DNA of 64,000 bases, taken from Microbacterium luteolum. GTDB lineage: Bacteria > Actinomycetota > Actinomycetes > Actinomycetales > Microbacteriaceae. Positions 44,312 through 52,727 of this stretch are shown here, piece by piece (position 1 is the stretch's first letter; each line of letters begins with the position of its first letter). The translations under genes were made by a program, and so were the position numbers. The stretch is from the NCBI RefSeq assembly GCF_039533965.1, contig NZ_BAAAUN010000001.1, positions 1,648,950 to 1,712,949 on the forward strand. Direction: 5' to 3'. The notes under the pieces are model-generated. The model worked only from the letters and a program-made list of their open reading frames with translations, did not search any database and was not told the DNA's origin.

Positions 44312-45381
44312 CAGAGTGCACCTCCACACGACGCGCGCACGTGCAACTCCGGTTCGAACGCGACTCTCTCGATGGGCCGTTGCGGGTGCTGGAATCGGGC
44401 TTCGAGCATTTGTGCGGCACGTGCACCACGTTCAGCGGCCCGGAGGCTGACGCTTGTAATGCTGGGAATGAAGACTGAGCCAAGTTCCGTGTCATCCAAC
44501 CCGGTGACCGCGACATCATCCGGCACGCGAAACCCCCGCCCGACGGCAACGTTTATAGCCGCCATCGCCAAGAGATCGTTGGCCGCGACAATCGCGTCGA
44601 ACGGGAGCTCGGTGTAGTTCCCACGCTCAAAAAGAGCATGAGCCGCCACTACGCCTGCCCCAACGGTGAAGTCAGCGGCGGAGATCTCCAGCATCGGGTC
44701 TGCAGCAATTCCTGCGACCCGCAAGCTCTGCGCAAAACCACGAGCACGCACCTCGCCCGGGTTCGTGTCAGAAGGCCCATTGATGAACGCGATGCGTCGT
44801 CGCCCCCTCGCGATCAGATGCTCGGCTGCGATCGCGATCGCCTTGCCCGAATCGATACGGACGCTGTCCACTTGCACCGACTCGCTCACGGAGCCGATGA
44901 CGACCGTCGGGATCGCGCTGGAGGAAAGCCGTTCCTCCAGCAGCGAGCTCCGCCGGATCGGGCTCAGAATGAGTCCATCTGCGCGTCCGCGGCTTACCGC
45001 CTCGACGAGGTCCACAGGAGTCCCGCTGTCGCGGCCGACGGTCGCCACGCTGACACGGGGCCCGGTGTAACCGAAGGTGCGCTCGATCGCGCGAAGCATC
45101 GCGACGTAGTTCGGGTTGCCGATGTCATCGACCGCGAAGAGCACCTGCCGCGACGCACCGAGTTTCAATGAGCGAGCGGTCGAATCAGGCACGTAGCCCA
45201 GTTCCCGCGCCGCCAGCTGTACCCGCTCACGTACGTCGACACTGGCTGACTTGTCGGTGAGCGCACGCGATGCGGACGAAACCGAAACACCCGCCTGAGC
45301 CGCCACGTCGACGAGAGTCACCCGCCGAGGGAGGGCGGCTCCCCCCTTGGCGTGACTCGTGACGTGTGACGTGTGCACCAT
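44311..45381 (-). CDS. LacI-family transcriptional regulator of the ribosyl operon
   Basis: The 356-residue protein starts at the ATG at 45381 (MVHTSHV); a longer frame would run through its own promoter. The helix-turn-helix is RVTLVDVAAQAGVSVSSASRALTDK, followed by a hinge (ARSLKLG) and a periplasmic-binding-protein-like sensor domain with IAFINGPSDT and VTGLDDTELG. A 16-bp LacI-type palindrome lies 13 bp upstream of the ATG, just inside a good promoter. It is probably an autorepressor of the whole nine-gene unit, released by a pathway sugar. Confidence 0.92.
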   Translation of the reverse strand: MVHTSHVTSHAKGGAALPRRVTLVDVAAQAGVSVSSASRALTDKSASVDVRERVQLAARELGYVPDSTARSLKLGASRQVLFAVDDIGNPNYVAMLRAIERTFGYTGPRVSVATVGRDSGTPVDLVEAVSRGRADGLILSPIRRSSLLEERLSSSAIPTVVIGSVSESVQVDSVRIDSGKAIAIAAEHLIARGRRRIAFINGPSDTNPGEVRARGFAQSLRVAGIAADPMLEISAADFTVGAGVVAAHALFERGNYTELPFDAIVAANDLLAMAAINVAVGRGFRVPDDVAVTGLDDTELGSVFIPSITSVSLRAAERGARAAQMLEARFQHPQRPIERVAFEPELHVRASCGGAL

Positions 45382-45393
45382 CGCACCATTCCT

Positions 45394-45409
45394 TTGCAAA
45401 CGTTTCCAA
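45394..45409. promoter_or_regulatory. LacI-family operator
   Basis: TTGCAAACGTTTCCAA has the central CG and AAACGTTT core of LacI/CcpA-family operators, with 14 of 16 positions symmetric. It lies about 19-34 bp downstream of the -10 element, where bound repressor would block elongation or initiation. Confidence 0.8.
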
Positions 45410-45427
45410 TGGGAGTAAAGCGGGGTA

Positions 45428-45455
45428 AGAATAGCCCAAAACCTACGCTTGTCAA
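45428..45455 (-). promoter_or_regulatory. Strong sigma-70-type promoter of the lacI-ABC-ADP-ribosylglycohydrolase operon
   Basis: On the minus strand a perfect TTGACA (45450-45455) and a TATTCT (45428-45433) are separated by 16 bp. This is an unusually good consensus match for a high-GC actinobacterium, and it directs transcription through the operator into lacI. Confidence 0.75.
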
Positions 45456-45723
45456 CCCACACTCTCGAGATATGAACCGTCATCACTCTCAACGGGGACG
45501 ATGCGCCGAAAGCGCAGAACATTCCATGCTGGAAGAGAGCACGGCGACGCTCACAGAACTGGTTCCATCTCTGGCCGATTCCGATATCACGGACCTCTTG
45601 CGCGTTCCAGTCCCAAGCGAGTCCGGGTGGCGATCACTTGGGAAGTGCATCAGCGTCTCGCGCTGCCACGGGTCCGTAGGAAGTAGCCAGGAAGAGACTC
45701 GGATCTGCGCCACCAGCCGCCGT
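45456..45723. other. Gap between the lacI promoter and the PucR gene
   Basis: No gene is supported here. The segment lies upstream of the leftward lacI promoter and downstream of the leftward PucR regulator gene, so it should contain the latter's terminator, but no clear hairpin with a T-run is visible. Confidence 0.4.
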
Positions 45724-47439
45724 TCAGTGGGCGCGCGCGCCTGCTGGTCCCATCGAGGTCTCATTGATTTCCGCAGGGCTCGCAGTCGCACGGTTCAGCC
45801 GCCACAGCCGCAGGGCGACATGAGTATCGAGTCGGCGCGGTCCTCGCCGCCAAGACGGATCAAGCTCGCTGTCGATCCTGTCGACCCGCTGCCGCACGGT
45901 GTTCGGATGAATACGCAGGACCTCGGCAGCGTCGTTGATCGACCCATTGGCGTCGAGATACGCGAGCGCCGTTGCCAACAGCACGTCTCCCCGTGATTGC
46001 TTGAGGAGAGGACCGAGATGCGCAGCGAGGAAGCGGCGGGCTGTCGCCGGATCCCCGTCTCGGAGAAGAAGCCCCGCGACTCCCGCCTCTGCGCCGCCGG
46101 CGATCGCGCCGGGCTGGCCGGTCGCCCTCATGGCTGAGGCGATTGCAGCTGCCTCCGCGTACGCGCCTGGGGCCTTGGCTAGTTCCGGGGAGCTGGCGAT
46201 ACCGCCGAAGCACGGCAGGTCGGAGACCAGCGCGGTGATCCGCGCTCTGAGTGCTTCTTCCGGGCTCCGCGCAACGATCACGACACGTCCGAGGTAGCCT
46301 GCGACGATCGTGTGGCCGGTTTTGGCCAGCTGGCGGACGCGCCCGAGCAGTCGGCGCCTGCTCGAGTCGTCCGGTTCGGAGGGCACCAGAACGGCGATGC
46401 TCGTCTCGCGGTCCGTGCCGAGCGCACGCTGCACCATCGCGGGCGAGAGCGTCGGGCGCTCCGGGTCCGGCGGCGAGACGAGCGCGCTCACCAGCTCGTT
46501 CTCATGAAAGTGGCGCACGTCATCGATCGTCCGGTCGTAGAGCAGCGCGATGCTCGCGTAACGCGCGACCACTGATGCCACCACGCCCGGCACCTCTGGC
46601 GGAGCGTCGCGGGTGACGATGACGAACCCTGGGGCGGCATCGCCGATGAGGGCCCCGCGCTCCTCATGCGCGCTTCCCTGAACTTCCTCGGGCTCGCTGC
46701 GCTCTGGGGAAGCCGAGCAGGCGAGCTCGGAGCCCGTGGCGTCCAGCACCCGAAGCTGCGCCCCCAGCATTGTTCCGGCAACGTCGAGGAGTTCGTCGAG
46801 GCCACGATGCTCCGCGAGCTCGCCGGCCAATCGGGTCTCGATCTCGCTGCGCACACCGTCTGCCGTCAAGACGCTCGCGAGGTCGGCGGCGGCCTTCTTG
46901 GCCGCCCTTCGGGCGACCTTCTCGCTCTCCTTCGCGCCGACCAGTTCGACCGCTGCCGCGGCGAGGCTGGCGATCTGCTCCAGATGCTCCCGTTGCGCTT
47001 GCGTGAACGCTCCGGGTGTTCGGTTGGCAGTCATGAGCGCGCCGACCACCTTGCCGGCGATGCGAAGCGGCGCCCCGAGGATCGCACGGACTCCCTCCTC
47101 GACGACGACGTGGTCGATGTCCGGCAGGTGCGTCTTGCCCTCGTCGGGAAGGTAGTCGGGTGTCTCCGCGATGATCCCACCAGCCGCCAGCCCCAGCACG
47201 CCGGTGCCCAGCGGCATTCGGATGGCGGCGTAGGACTCTGTGCGGACCCCGTCCGTGGTCCGGATGAATGTCTCGGCGCTCTCAGAATCATTGAGGCTCA
47301 GATAGGCGATGTCCGTGCCGAGCAGCAGCCGTGCCCTACGGACGATCGACGACAGGAGCATCTCGGGGTCGCGAAGAGTGGAGATGTCGCGCGCGATGTC
47401 GGTGAGTGTCGCCGCGATGCTGGACGGTACCGGAGTCAT
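45724..47439 (-). CDS. GAF-domain PucR-family transcriptional regulator
   Basis: The 571-residue protein has an N-terminal GAF sensor domain (about residues 15-170), a middle region of two helical linkers, and a C-terminal PucR-type helix-turn-helix (about 500-545, LLATALAYLDANGSINDAAEVLRIHPNTVRQRVDRI). Such regulators usually activate neighbouring catabolic or transport genes in response to a small ligand. It is divergent from the livG-like gene, and the shared gap has 8-bp inverted repeats. A role in controlling the Liv operon is likely. Confidence 0.88.
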   Translation of the reverse strand: MTPVPSSIAATLTDIARDISTLRDPEMLLSSIVRRARLLLGTDIAYLSLNDSESAETFIRTTDGVRTESYAAIRMPLGTGVLGLAAGGIIAETPDYLPDEGKTHLPDIDHVVVEEGVRAILGAPLRIAGKVVGALMTANRTPGAFTQAQREHLEQIASLAAAAVELVGAKESEKVARRAAKKAAADLASVLTADGVRSEIETRLAGELAEHRGLDELLDVAGTMLGAQLRVLDATGSELACSASPERSEPEEVQGSAHEERGALIGDAAPGFVIVTRDAPPEVPGVVASVVARYASIALLYDRTIDDVRHFHENELVSALVSPPDPERPTLSPAMVQRALGTDRETSIAVLVPSEPDDSSRRRLLGRVRQLAKTGHTIVAGYLGRVVIVARSPEEALRARITALVSDLPCFGGIASSPELAKAPGAYAEAAAIASAMRATGQPGAIAGGAEAGVAGLLLRDGDPATARRFLAAHLGPLLKQSRGDVLLATALAYLDANGSINDAAEVLRIHPNTVRQRVDRIDSELDPSWRRGPRRLDTHVALRLWRLNRATASPAEINETSMGPAGARAH

Positions 47440-47600
47440 AGCGTCATTCTCCTGCCTGGATGTGCCCGACGAACACCATCTGCCAGAGAAGGGTCAACTT
47501 CGCACACATCCGCCGACCTCCGCGGCGTGCGCTACTCCCTCCAGCGGCCACGGCTCCGACATAGAGTGCCAGCGACGCGCCGCCGAAGAACATGGAGCAT

Positions 47601-47677
47601 GTTGCCACAAACCGACACGAAATGTGGCGTGGAGCGCCTGTCACGAATGCTGCGGCCACGTTCATACTCGTGGCAAC
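47601..47677. promoter_or_regulatory. Inverted repeats in the PucR-liv divergent promoter
   Basis: GTTGCCAC (47601-47608) and its exact complement GTGGCAAC (47670-47677) flank a region that also contains TGTGGC (47623-47628), which pairs with GCCACA (47604-47609). These are candidate binding sites for the PucR-family regulator. Symmetry is seen directly; binding is inferred. Confidence 0.4.
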
Positions 47678-47693
47678 AACAAAGGCAGGATCA

Positions 47694-48458
47694 ATGAAGA
47701 TACTTGGCGAACGACATCCCGTGAACCGTCTCCCGGCAGGCCCGCATGGGGAGCATCCTCGGCTTGCGGTCAGCGGCTTGACCGTCAGATTCGGAGGGCT
47801 GACAGCCGTGGACGACGTCTCCTTCGACGTCCATCCGGGCGAAGTCGTGGCGTTGATCGGCCCGAACGGGGCAGGCAAGACCACGCTGTTCAACGCGGTG
47901 TGCGGGCTGGTCGCCTGGCAGGGCCGCGTCGACATCGACGGACGCCCAGCACCGAGGCGAACCGCCGATCTGCACGGTCACGGACTCGCGCGAACGCTGC
48001 AGGGCCTCGGCCTGTTCGCCGGGTTGACGGTCCGTGAGAACGTGCTCGCGCCGATCGCGACCATGCGGACCGCGGACGCTCGTGTTGCAGAGCAGCTCGA
48101 CAAGCTCGATTTGACCGCCATGGCCGACGTCCCGGTCTCGGCGCTGTCCTATCCTGATCGCAAGCGCGCCGCACTCGCACGCGCGCTGGTGACGGATCCA
48201 CGCCTGCTCCTCCTGGACGAACCCGCAGGCGGACTCGGTGCCGACGATATCGCTGATCTCGCTGGCATCATCCAGACGATCGCCGGGGGCGGCTGCTCCG
48301 TCCTACTGGTGGAGCACCACGTCGACTTCGTGATGAAGGCAGCCGATCAGATCGTCGTCCTGGATTTCGGTCGGTGCATCGCCCGCGGCACACCGGACCA
48401 GATCCGGGTCGACCCGCGGGTCGAGGAAGCATACCTCGGCGTGAAGGCCATCGCATGA
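47694..48458 (+). CDS. livG: Liv-type ABC transporter ATPase (LivG)
   Basis: The 254-residue ATPase (ATG at 47694 after AAAGGCAGGA) has Walker A GPNGAGKTT, Walker B LLLLDEPAGGL and the H-loop VEHHVDFV. The signature reads LSYPDRKRAALARAL instead of the usual LivG LPYGxQRRLEIARAL form, losing Gly and Gln. The Liv family imports branched amino acids, amides, urea or short organic acids. The real substrate here must come from context. Confidence 0.88.
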   Translation: MKILGERHPVNRLPAGPHGEHPRLAVSGLTVRFGGLTAVDDVSFDVHPGEVVALIGPNGAGKTTLFNAVCGLVAWQGRVDIDGRPAPRRTADLHGHGLARTLQGLGLFAGLTVRENVLAPIATMRTADARVAEQLDKLDLTAMADVPVSALSYPDRKRAALARALVTDPRLLLLDEPAGGLGADDIADLAGIIQTIAGGGCSVLLVEHHVDFVMKAADQIVVLDFGRCIARGTPDQIRVDPRVEEAYLGVKAIA

Positions 48459-49192
48459 GCGGCAGGCAGGCGACCGTTGCCGGCGCGCTGTCGATCGAGG
48501 CGCTGACAGCTGGCTACGGAGGAACATCCGTGCTGCACGATGTCAGCTTCGCGCTGCATCCGGGTGAGATCGTGGCCCTGCTGGGCGCCAACGGGGCGGG
48601 GAAGACCACTCTGCTGCGCACCCTCGCCGGGCTGATGCCGGCCAGGTCCGGCAGCATCCGCCTCGATGATGTGGATCTCACCGACGTCGCCACGGAGCAG
48701 CGCGCCCGGCGAGGATTAGCGCTGGTGCCGGAGGGACAAAGCGTCGTGGCAGAGCTGACCGTCGAGGAGAACCTCCGGCTGGGCTCGTTGTGGCGGCACA
48801 AAGGCGCATCTCGAGATCGCGCGATCAACGGCGTATACGAGCTGTTCGAACCGCTCGCGCGCCGACGCAACAGCGCCGGTCACCAGCTCTCCGGAGGTGA
48901 GCGACAGATGCTCGCCCTCGGTCGCGCCCTGATCACCGAGCCGGTGGTACTCGTCTTGGACGAGCCCTCACTTGGACTCGCCCCTCTCACGATCGCCAAG
49001 ATCTTCGGAGCTCTGCGAGATATCGCCGCCGATCGCGGCCTCACCGTCCTGCTCGCGGAACAGAACGTCACCAGCGCCCTCTCGATCGCCGATCGGGGAA
49101 TCGTCCTCGACCTCGGCAAGGTCGTGGCTGACGCCCCGTCGCAGGATCTCCTGCGCGATTCCACCCTTCGACACGCCTACCTCGGATTCTGA
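48455..49192 (+). CDS. livF: Liv-type ABC transporter ATPase (LivF)
   Basis: The 245-residue ATPase overlaps livG by 4 bp (ATGA). It has Walker A GANGAGKTT, the canonical signature LSGGERQMLALGRAL, Walker B VLVLDEPSLGLAP and a H-loop AEQN. It pairs with LivG to energise import. Its regular signature contrasts with the divergent one in LivG. Confidence 0.92.
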   Translation: MSGRQATVAGALSIEALTAGYGGTSVLHDVSFALHPGEIVALLGANGAGKTTLLRTLAGLMPARSGSIRLDDVDLTDVATEQRARRGLALVPEGQSVVAELTVEENLRLGSLWRHKGASRDRAINGVYELFEPLARRRNSAGHQLSGGERQMLALGRALITEPVVLVLDEPSLGLAPLTIAKIFGALRDIAADRGLTVLLAEQNVTSALSIADRGIVLDLGKVVADAPSQDLLRDSTLRHAYLGF

Positions 49193-50070
49193 TGGACCAA
49201 CTGATCTTTCTCTTCGCCACGGGACTGTCCCGGGGCGCCGTGTTTGCACTCTTCGCACTCTCGCTCGTACTCATCTGGCGAGCAGCGCGCATCATCAACT
49301 TCGCCCAAGGGGCACAGGCGCTCGTCGCCGCATACGTCGCGTTCACCGTGACCACCGCGTCGGGATCGTACTGGGCGGGACTCATCGCCGCCCTGATCGC
49401 CGGCGCTCTGATCGGAGTCGCAGTGGAACGCGGAGTGATGCGCCTCGTCCCCGCGCATGATCACCTCGCCGGGATCATCGTCGCGATCGGAATCGTGATG
49501 GTGCTGCAGTCACTGCTCGGGATCCTCTTCGGCCCCCAGTATCGACCGATGCAGGCGCCGTTCGATGACAGCCCACTGATGATCGGTGAAACACCGCTCC
49601 TCTCCCCCTACGACATCTTCATCGTCACGATCGCTGCCGTCACGATGGCCGCGCTCGGGCTGCTGTTCCGGTTCACGTCCATCGGGCTGCAGCTGCGAGC
49701 CGCCGCGTTCGCACCCGAGGTGTCGCGCTTGCTGGGTGTACGGGTACCGAGCATGGTGACCATCGGCTGGATGCTCTCCTCTGCTGTTGCGTCACTCGCC
49801 GCGTTCCTGCTGATGCCGACTGAACTGGGCGTGAACCCGCACGCGACAGACATGCTGCTCGTGTACGGTTTCGCCGTCGCCGTGATCGGCGGCCTGGACT
49901 CCCCGTTGGGAGCGCTTGTCGCAGGCCTGACCGTCGGAGTCGTGATCACGTTCGTCAGCGGCTACATCGCCGCGACGCTGGCGCCGATCGGCTTGCTCGT
50001 CCTCCTGTTGGGCGTGCTGCTGGTGCGGCCCGCCGGGATCTTCTCGATGCGAGAGGTGCGCAGCGCATGA
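49192..50070 (+). CDS. livH: Liv-type ABC transporter permease (LivH)
   Basis: The 292-residue permease has about eight membrane helices and the LivH N-terminal pattern SRGAVFALFALSLVLIWRAARIINFAQG. Its ATG shares a base with the livF stop codon. The C-terminal half has GFAVAVIGGLDSPLGALVAG, the typical Liv permease loop. Confidence 0.92.
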   Translation: MDQLIFLFATGLSRGAVFALFALSLVLIWRAARIINFAQGAQALVAAYVAFTVTTASGSYWAGLIAALIAGALIGVAVERGVMRLVPAHDHLAGIIVAIGIVMVLQSLLGILFGPQYRPMQAPFDDSPLMIGETPLLSPYDIFIVTIAAVTMAALGLLFRFTSIGLQLRAAAFAPEVSRLLGVRVPSMVTIGWMLSSAVASLAAFLLMPTELGVNPHATDMLLVYGFAVAVIGGLDSPLGALVAGLTVGVVITFVSGYIAATLAPIGLLVLLLGVLLVRPAGIFSMREVRSA

Positions 50071-51230
50071 TCCGTCGAGTCCGACCATCCACGACCAAGG
50101 CCGGGTCCGGTCGAATCATCCTCTGGGGTGCTGCGATCACGGTGATCGCGCTGGGGGCGACGTTCCTGCTCGACCCGTACCGGAATTTCCAGCTGGCGAC
50201 CATCGCCGCCACCTTCTGCGCCGTCGCCGGTCTCACAGTCCTCGTCGGCAGCAGCGGACAGCTTTCGCTGGGACAGGCAGCGATGATGGCCGTCGGCGGA
50301 TACGGCTACGCGCTGACCGCGAATGCACTCACCGGCGTCGGAGTCGACGGCGTGGCCCGATTCGTCCTCGCGATGATCGGCGGCATCGCCGCCTCAGGTC
50401 TCCTCGGGCTGCTGCTGGGACTGGCAGCCGCACGGCTGCGCGGCCCTTATCTGGCCGGCTTGACCCTGGCGATCACGATCGCGATCGCACCGGTGACGAC
50501 CTTCTTCTCCGGAGTGTTCAACGGGGATGCCGGCCTTCAGATCGCTAACGACAGCGTGCCACCGATACTCGCGACTCTCATCGCGATGGAGCAGTGGCAG
50601 GCGTGGATCGCGATCCTGGTCGCCGGAGTGGTCGTGACTGCACTGGCGTCCTTGAGCCACAGCGGGATCGGACTGCACATGCGCGCCACCCGGGACGATG
50701 AGACCGCCGCTCGGCTCTCGGGTATTCGCACCGGACGCATCAAGGTCATCGCTTTCCTCGCGTCCTCCGTCACCGCCGGCGCCGGAGGGGCAGTTGCGTG
50801 CTTCATCACACAGGCGGTCAGCCCCGGCGCGTACACTCTCGCGTTCTCGCTCATGCTGGTCGTCGCCGCAGTGATCGGCGGGCTCGGCAGCATCAGCGGC
50901 GCCGCGCTCGGATCCGCGCTCATCGTCCTCCTGCCGTGGACGGTCACCCTGATGACCGAAGCGCTGCCCGCGGAACTCGCACAGCGACTCTCCGGGAATC
51001 TGCCGGTCCTGCTCTTCGGGCTGCTCCTCATCCTCGTGATGGCAACAGCCCGCCGCGGACTGGCCGGCATCCGCTTCCGCCCGCGACCACGGCGTGATCG
51101 TCGAGCGAGTTCACCACGACGCCCCCAACCAGATTCAGCCGCAGCAGATGCACCGCCGGCTGCCTCAGAACCCGTTCTCGAACTCGCCGTTCAGAGCGTC
51201 CCGTCCGCACCACACGAGAGAAGGAAATGA
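50067..51230 (+). CDS. livM: Liv-type ABC transporter permease (LivM)
   Basis: The 387-residue permease overlaps livH by 4 bp. It has about nine to ten membrane helices and the LivM motif VGSSGQLSLGQAAMMAVGGYGYA, followed by a late VAAVIGGLGSISGAALGSA. The C-terminal 50 residues are polar, arginine- and proline-rich and probably cytoplasmic. Confidence 0.92.
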   Translation: MIRRVRPSTTKAGSGRIILWGAAITVIALGATFLLDPYRNFQLATIAATFCAVAGLTVLVGSSGQLSLGQAAMMAVGGYGYALTANALTGVGVDGVARFVLAMIGGIAASGLLGLLLGLAAARLRGPYLAGLTLAITIAIAPVTTFFSGVFNGDAGLQIANDSVPPILATLIAMEQWQAWIAILVAGVVVTALASLSHSGIGLHMRATRDDETAARLSGIRTGRIKVIAFLASSVTAGAGGAVACFITQAVSPGAYTLAFSLMLVVAAVIGGLGSISGAALGSALIVLLPWTVTLMTEALPAELAQRLSGNLPVLLFGLLLILVMATARRGLAGIRFRPRPRRDRRASSPRRPQPDSAAADAPPAASEPVLELAVQSVPSAPHERRK

Positions 51231-52507
51231 CCATGGAACATCGATCACACGTCCACCGCGTCACAGCCGCGGCTGGTGTCGCCGCCCTGCTTGTCGCGCT
51301 GGCGGCGTGCAGCACGCCCGCGGCCCCATCGGAGGGTGGCGGCGTCCCCGGTGTCACCGAAGACACCGTGACGATCGGCACCCACACTCCGCTCACCGGT
51401 CCCGCCGCAGCCGGCTACGCCGGAATCTCCGCCGCAGCATCGGCCTACTTCGAATACCTCAACGACAACGGCGGAGTCCACGGGCGGTCCATCGACTACA
51501 TCGTCAAGGACGACGGCTACAACCCCGCCAACACGCAGACCGTCGTACGAGAACTCGTTCAAGAGGACAAGGTCTTCGCCATCGTCAACGGGCTCGGCAC
51601 CCCGACGCACCTCTCCGTCATCGACTTCCTGAATCAGAACGAGGTGCCCGATCTGTTCGTCGCATCCGGCGCCTCCGACTGGAACCAGCCCGAGAAGTAC
51701 CCGTACACGTTCTCGTTCAATTCCAGCTACGTCGTCGAAGGTGCCGCGCTGGCGCAGTATGCCACCGACGCACACCCAGGCAAGAAGGTGTGCCTGTTCG
51801 GTCAGGACGACTCCTTCGGAGCCGAGCTCATCGAAGGAGCCGAGCACGTGCTCGGGGATGACGGGCTCGTCGCCGTCGAACGCTACGCCGTATCGAATCC
51901 CGATGTGTCGGCGCAGATCGGTGCGCTGAAGACCGCGGGCTGCGAAATCGTGATGCTCGGTACGATTCCCGGCTTCTCAGCCCTCGCAATCGGCACCGCC
52001 GCACAGCTGGGGTGGTCGCCGATGTGGTTCGCCACATCCGTCGGCGCCGACTACGTCACCTTGTCGGGTCTCCTCAAGGACGCCGCTCCCCAGCTTCTGG
52101 ACGGCTTCGTGAGCGCCAACTACATGCCAGGAATCAGCTCCGACTGGGTCAAGCTGTTCAGCACGATCAACGACGAATACAACGACGGAGCCGTCTTCGA
52201 CGGAAACACCATTTACGGCATGAGCATGGCGTACCTGTTCGCCGAGGCACTGGAAGCGTCGGGACAGAACCCCACCCGTGAGGCATTGCTCGAAGCACTG
52301 ACCTCCGGCGACCTCACCGGCAACGGTATCGTCCCGCTGGCATTCTCGAAGGACTCTCACGAGGCCTACCCGGCGGCCGGCATCCAGGTCGTCGAAGACG
52401 GTGTACAGGACTACGTCGGATCGACCTATCGCGTCACCGACGATGACGTTGAGGCGATCGACGCCGCGTTCCCGCCCGTGACGGAGGAAGGAATTCCGGC
52501 GAACTGA
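51227..52507 (+). CDS. Liv-type ABC transporter solute-binding lipoprotein (LivK-like)
   Basis: The 426-residue protein overlaps livM by 4 bp and carries a lipoprotein signal with lipobox LAAC (Cys about 28). Its type-I periplasmic-binding fold begins VTIGTHTPLTGPAAAGYAGI and includes a VRELVQEDKVFAIVNGLGTPT segment. It belongs to the Leu/Ile/Val-binding superfamily, but actinobacterial members also bind aromatic acids or other carboxylates. It completes the importer. Confidence 0.9.
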   Translation: MTMEHRSHVHRVTAAAGVAALLVALAACSTPAAPSEGGGVPGVTEDTVTIGTHTPLTGPAAAGYAGISAAASAYFEYLNDNGGVHGRSIDYIVKDDGYNPANTQTVVRELVQEDKVFAIVNGLGTPTHLSVIDFLNQNEVPDLFVASGASDWNQPEKYPYTFSFNSSYVVEGAALAQYATDAHPGKKVCLFGQDDSFGAELIEGAEHVLGDDGLVAVERYAVSNPDVSAQIGALKTAGCEIVMLGTIPGFSALAIGTAAQLGWSPMWFATSVGADYVTLSGLLKDAAPQLLDGFVSANYMPGISSDWVKLFSTINDEYNDGAVFDGNTIYGMSMAYLFAEALEASGQNPTREALLEALTSGDLTGNGIVPLAFSKDSHEAYPAAGIQVVEDGVQDYVGSTYRVTDDDVEAIDAAFPPVTEEGIPAN

Positions 52508-52515
52508 GCGGACCG

Positions 52516-52553
52516 GGGCAGCTGAACCTGAGGAACCTCGGGGTCGGCTGCCC
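52516..52553. terminator. Hairpin downstream of the liv operon
   Basis: GGGCAGC (52516-52522) pairs with GCTGCCC (52547-52553) and encloses a second stem-like CCTGAGG/CCTCGGG region, starting 8 bp after the stop of the binding-protein gene. No U-tract follows, as is common in actinobacteria. Confidence 0.5.
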
Positions 52554-52727
52554 TCGCAGGCTCTTCGTGACCTCAGCACAGCTGTCCGCCCACCAGGTCC
52601 TGAACCGCGTGCTTGTGAAACGCGCGCCGGCCTGAGGATCCCGCGCCAGCGATACACCCATACCGGAGAAGCGTTGCGGGCAACTGCGTGCTTCTCGCCC
52701 AAGACAACGTCGTCGAAGGAGAATCTC

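Noticed and set aside
43304..44617. Long rightward open frame (437 codons) opposite the sugar permease genes
   Set aside because: It lies wholly antisense to two well-supported permease genes and lacI, is rich in Arg, Asp, His and Gln, and has no recognisable domain; it is a shadow of high-GC coding sequence.
46666..47697. Rightward frame opposite the PucR gene
   Set aside because: Composition and position are those of a shadow of the PucR coding strand.
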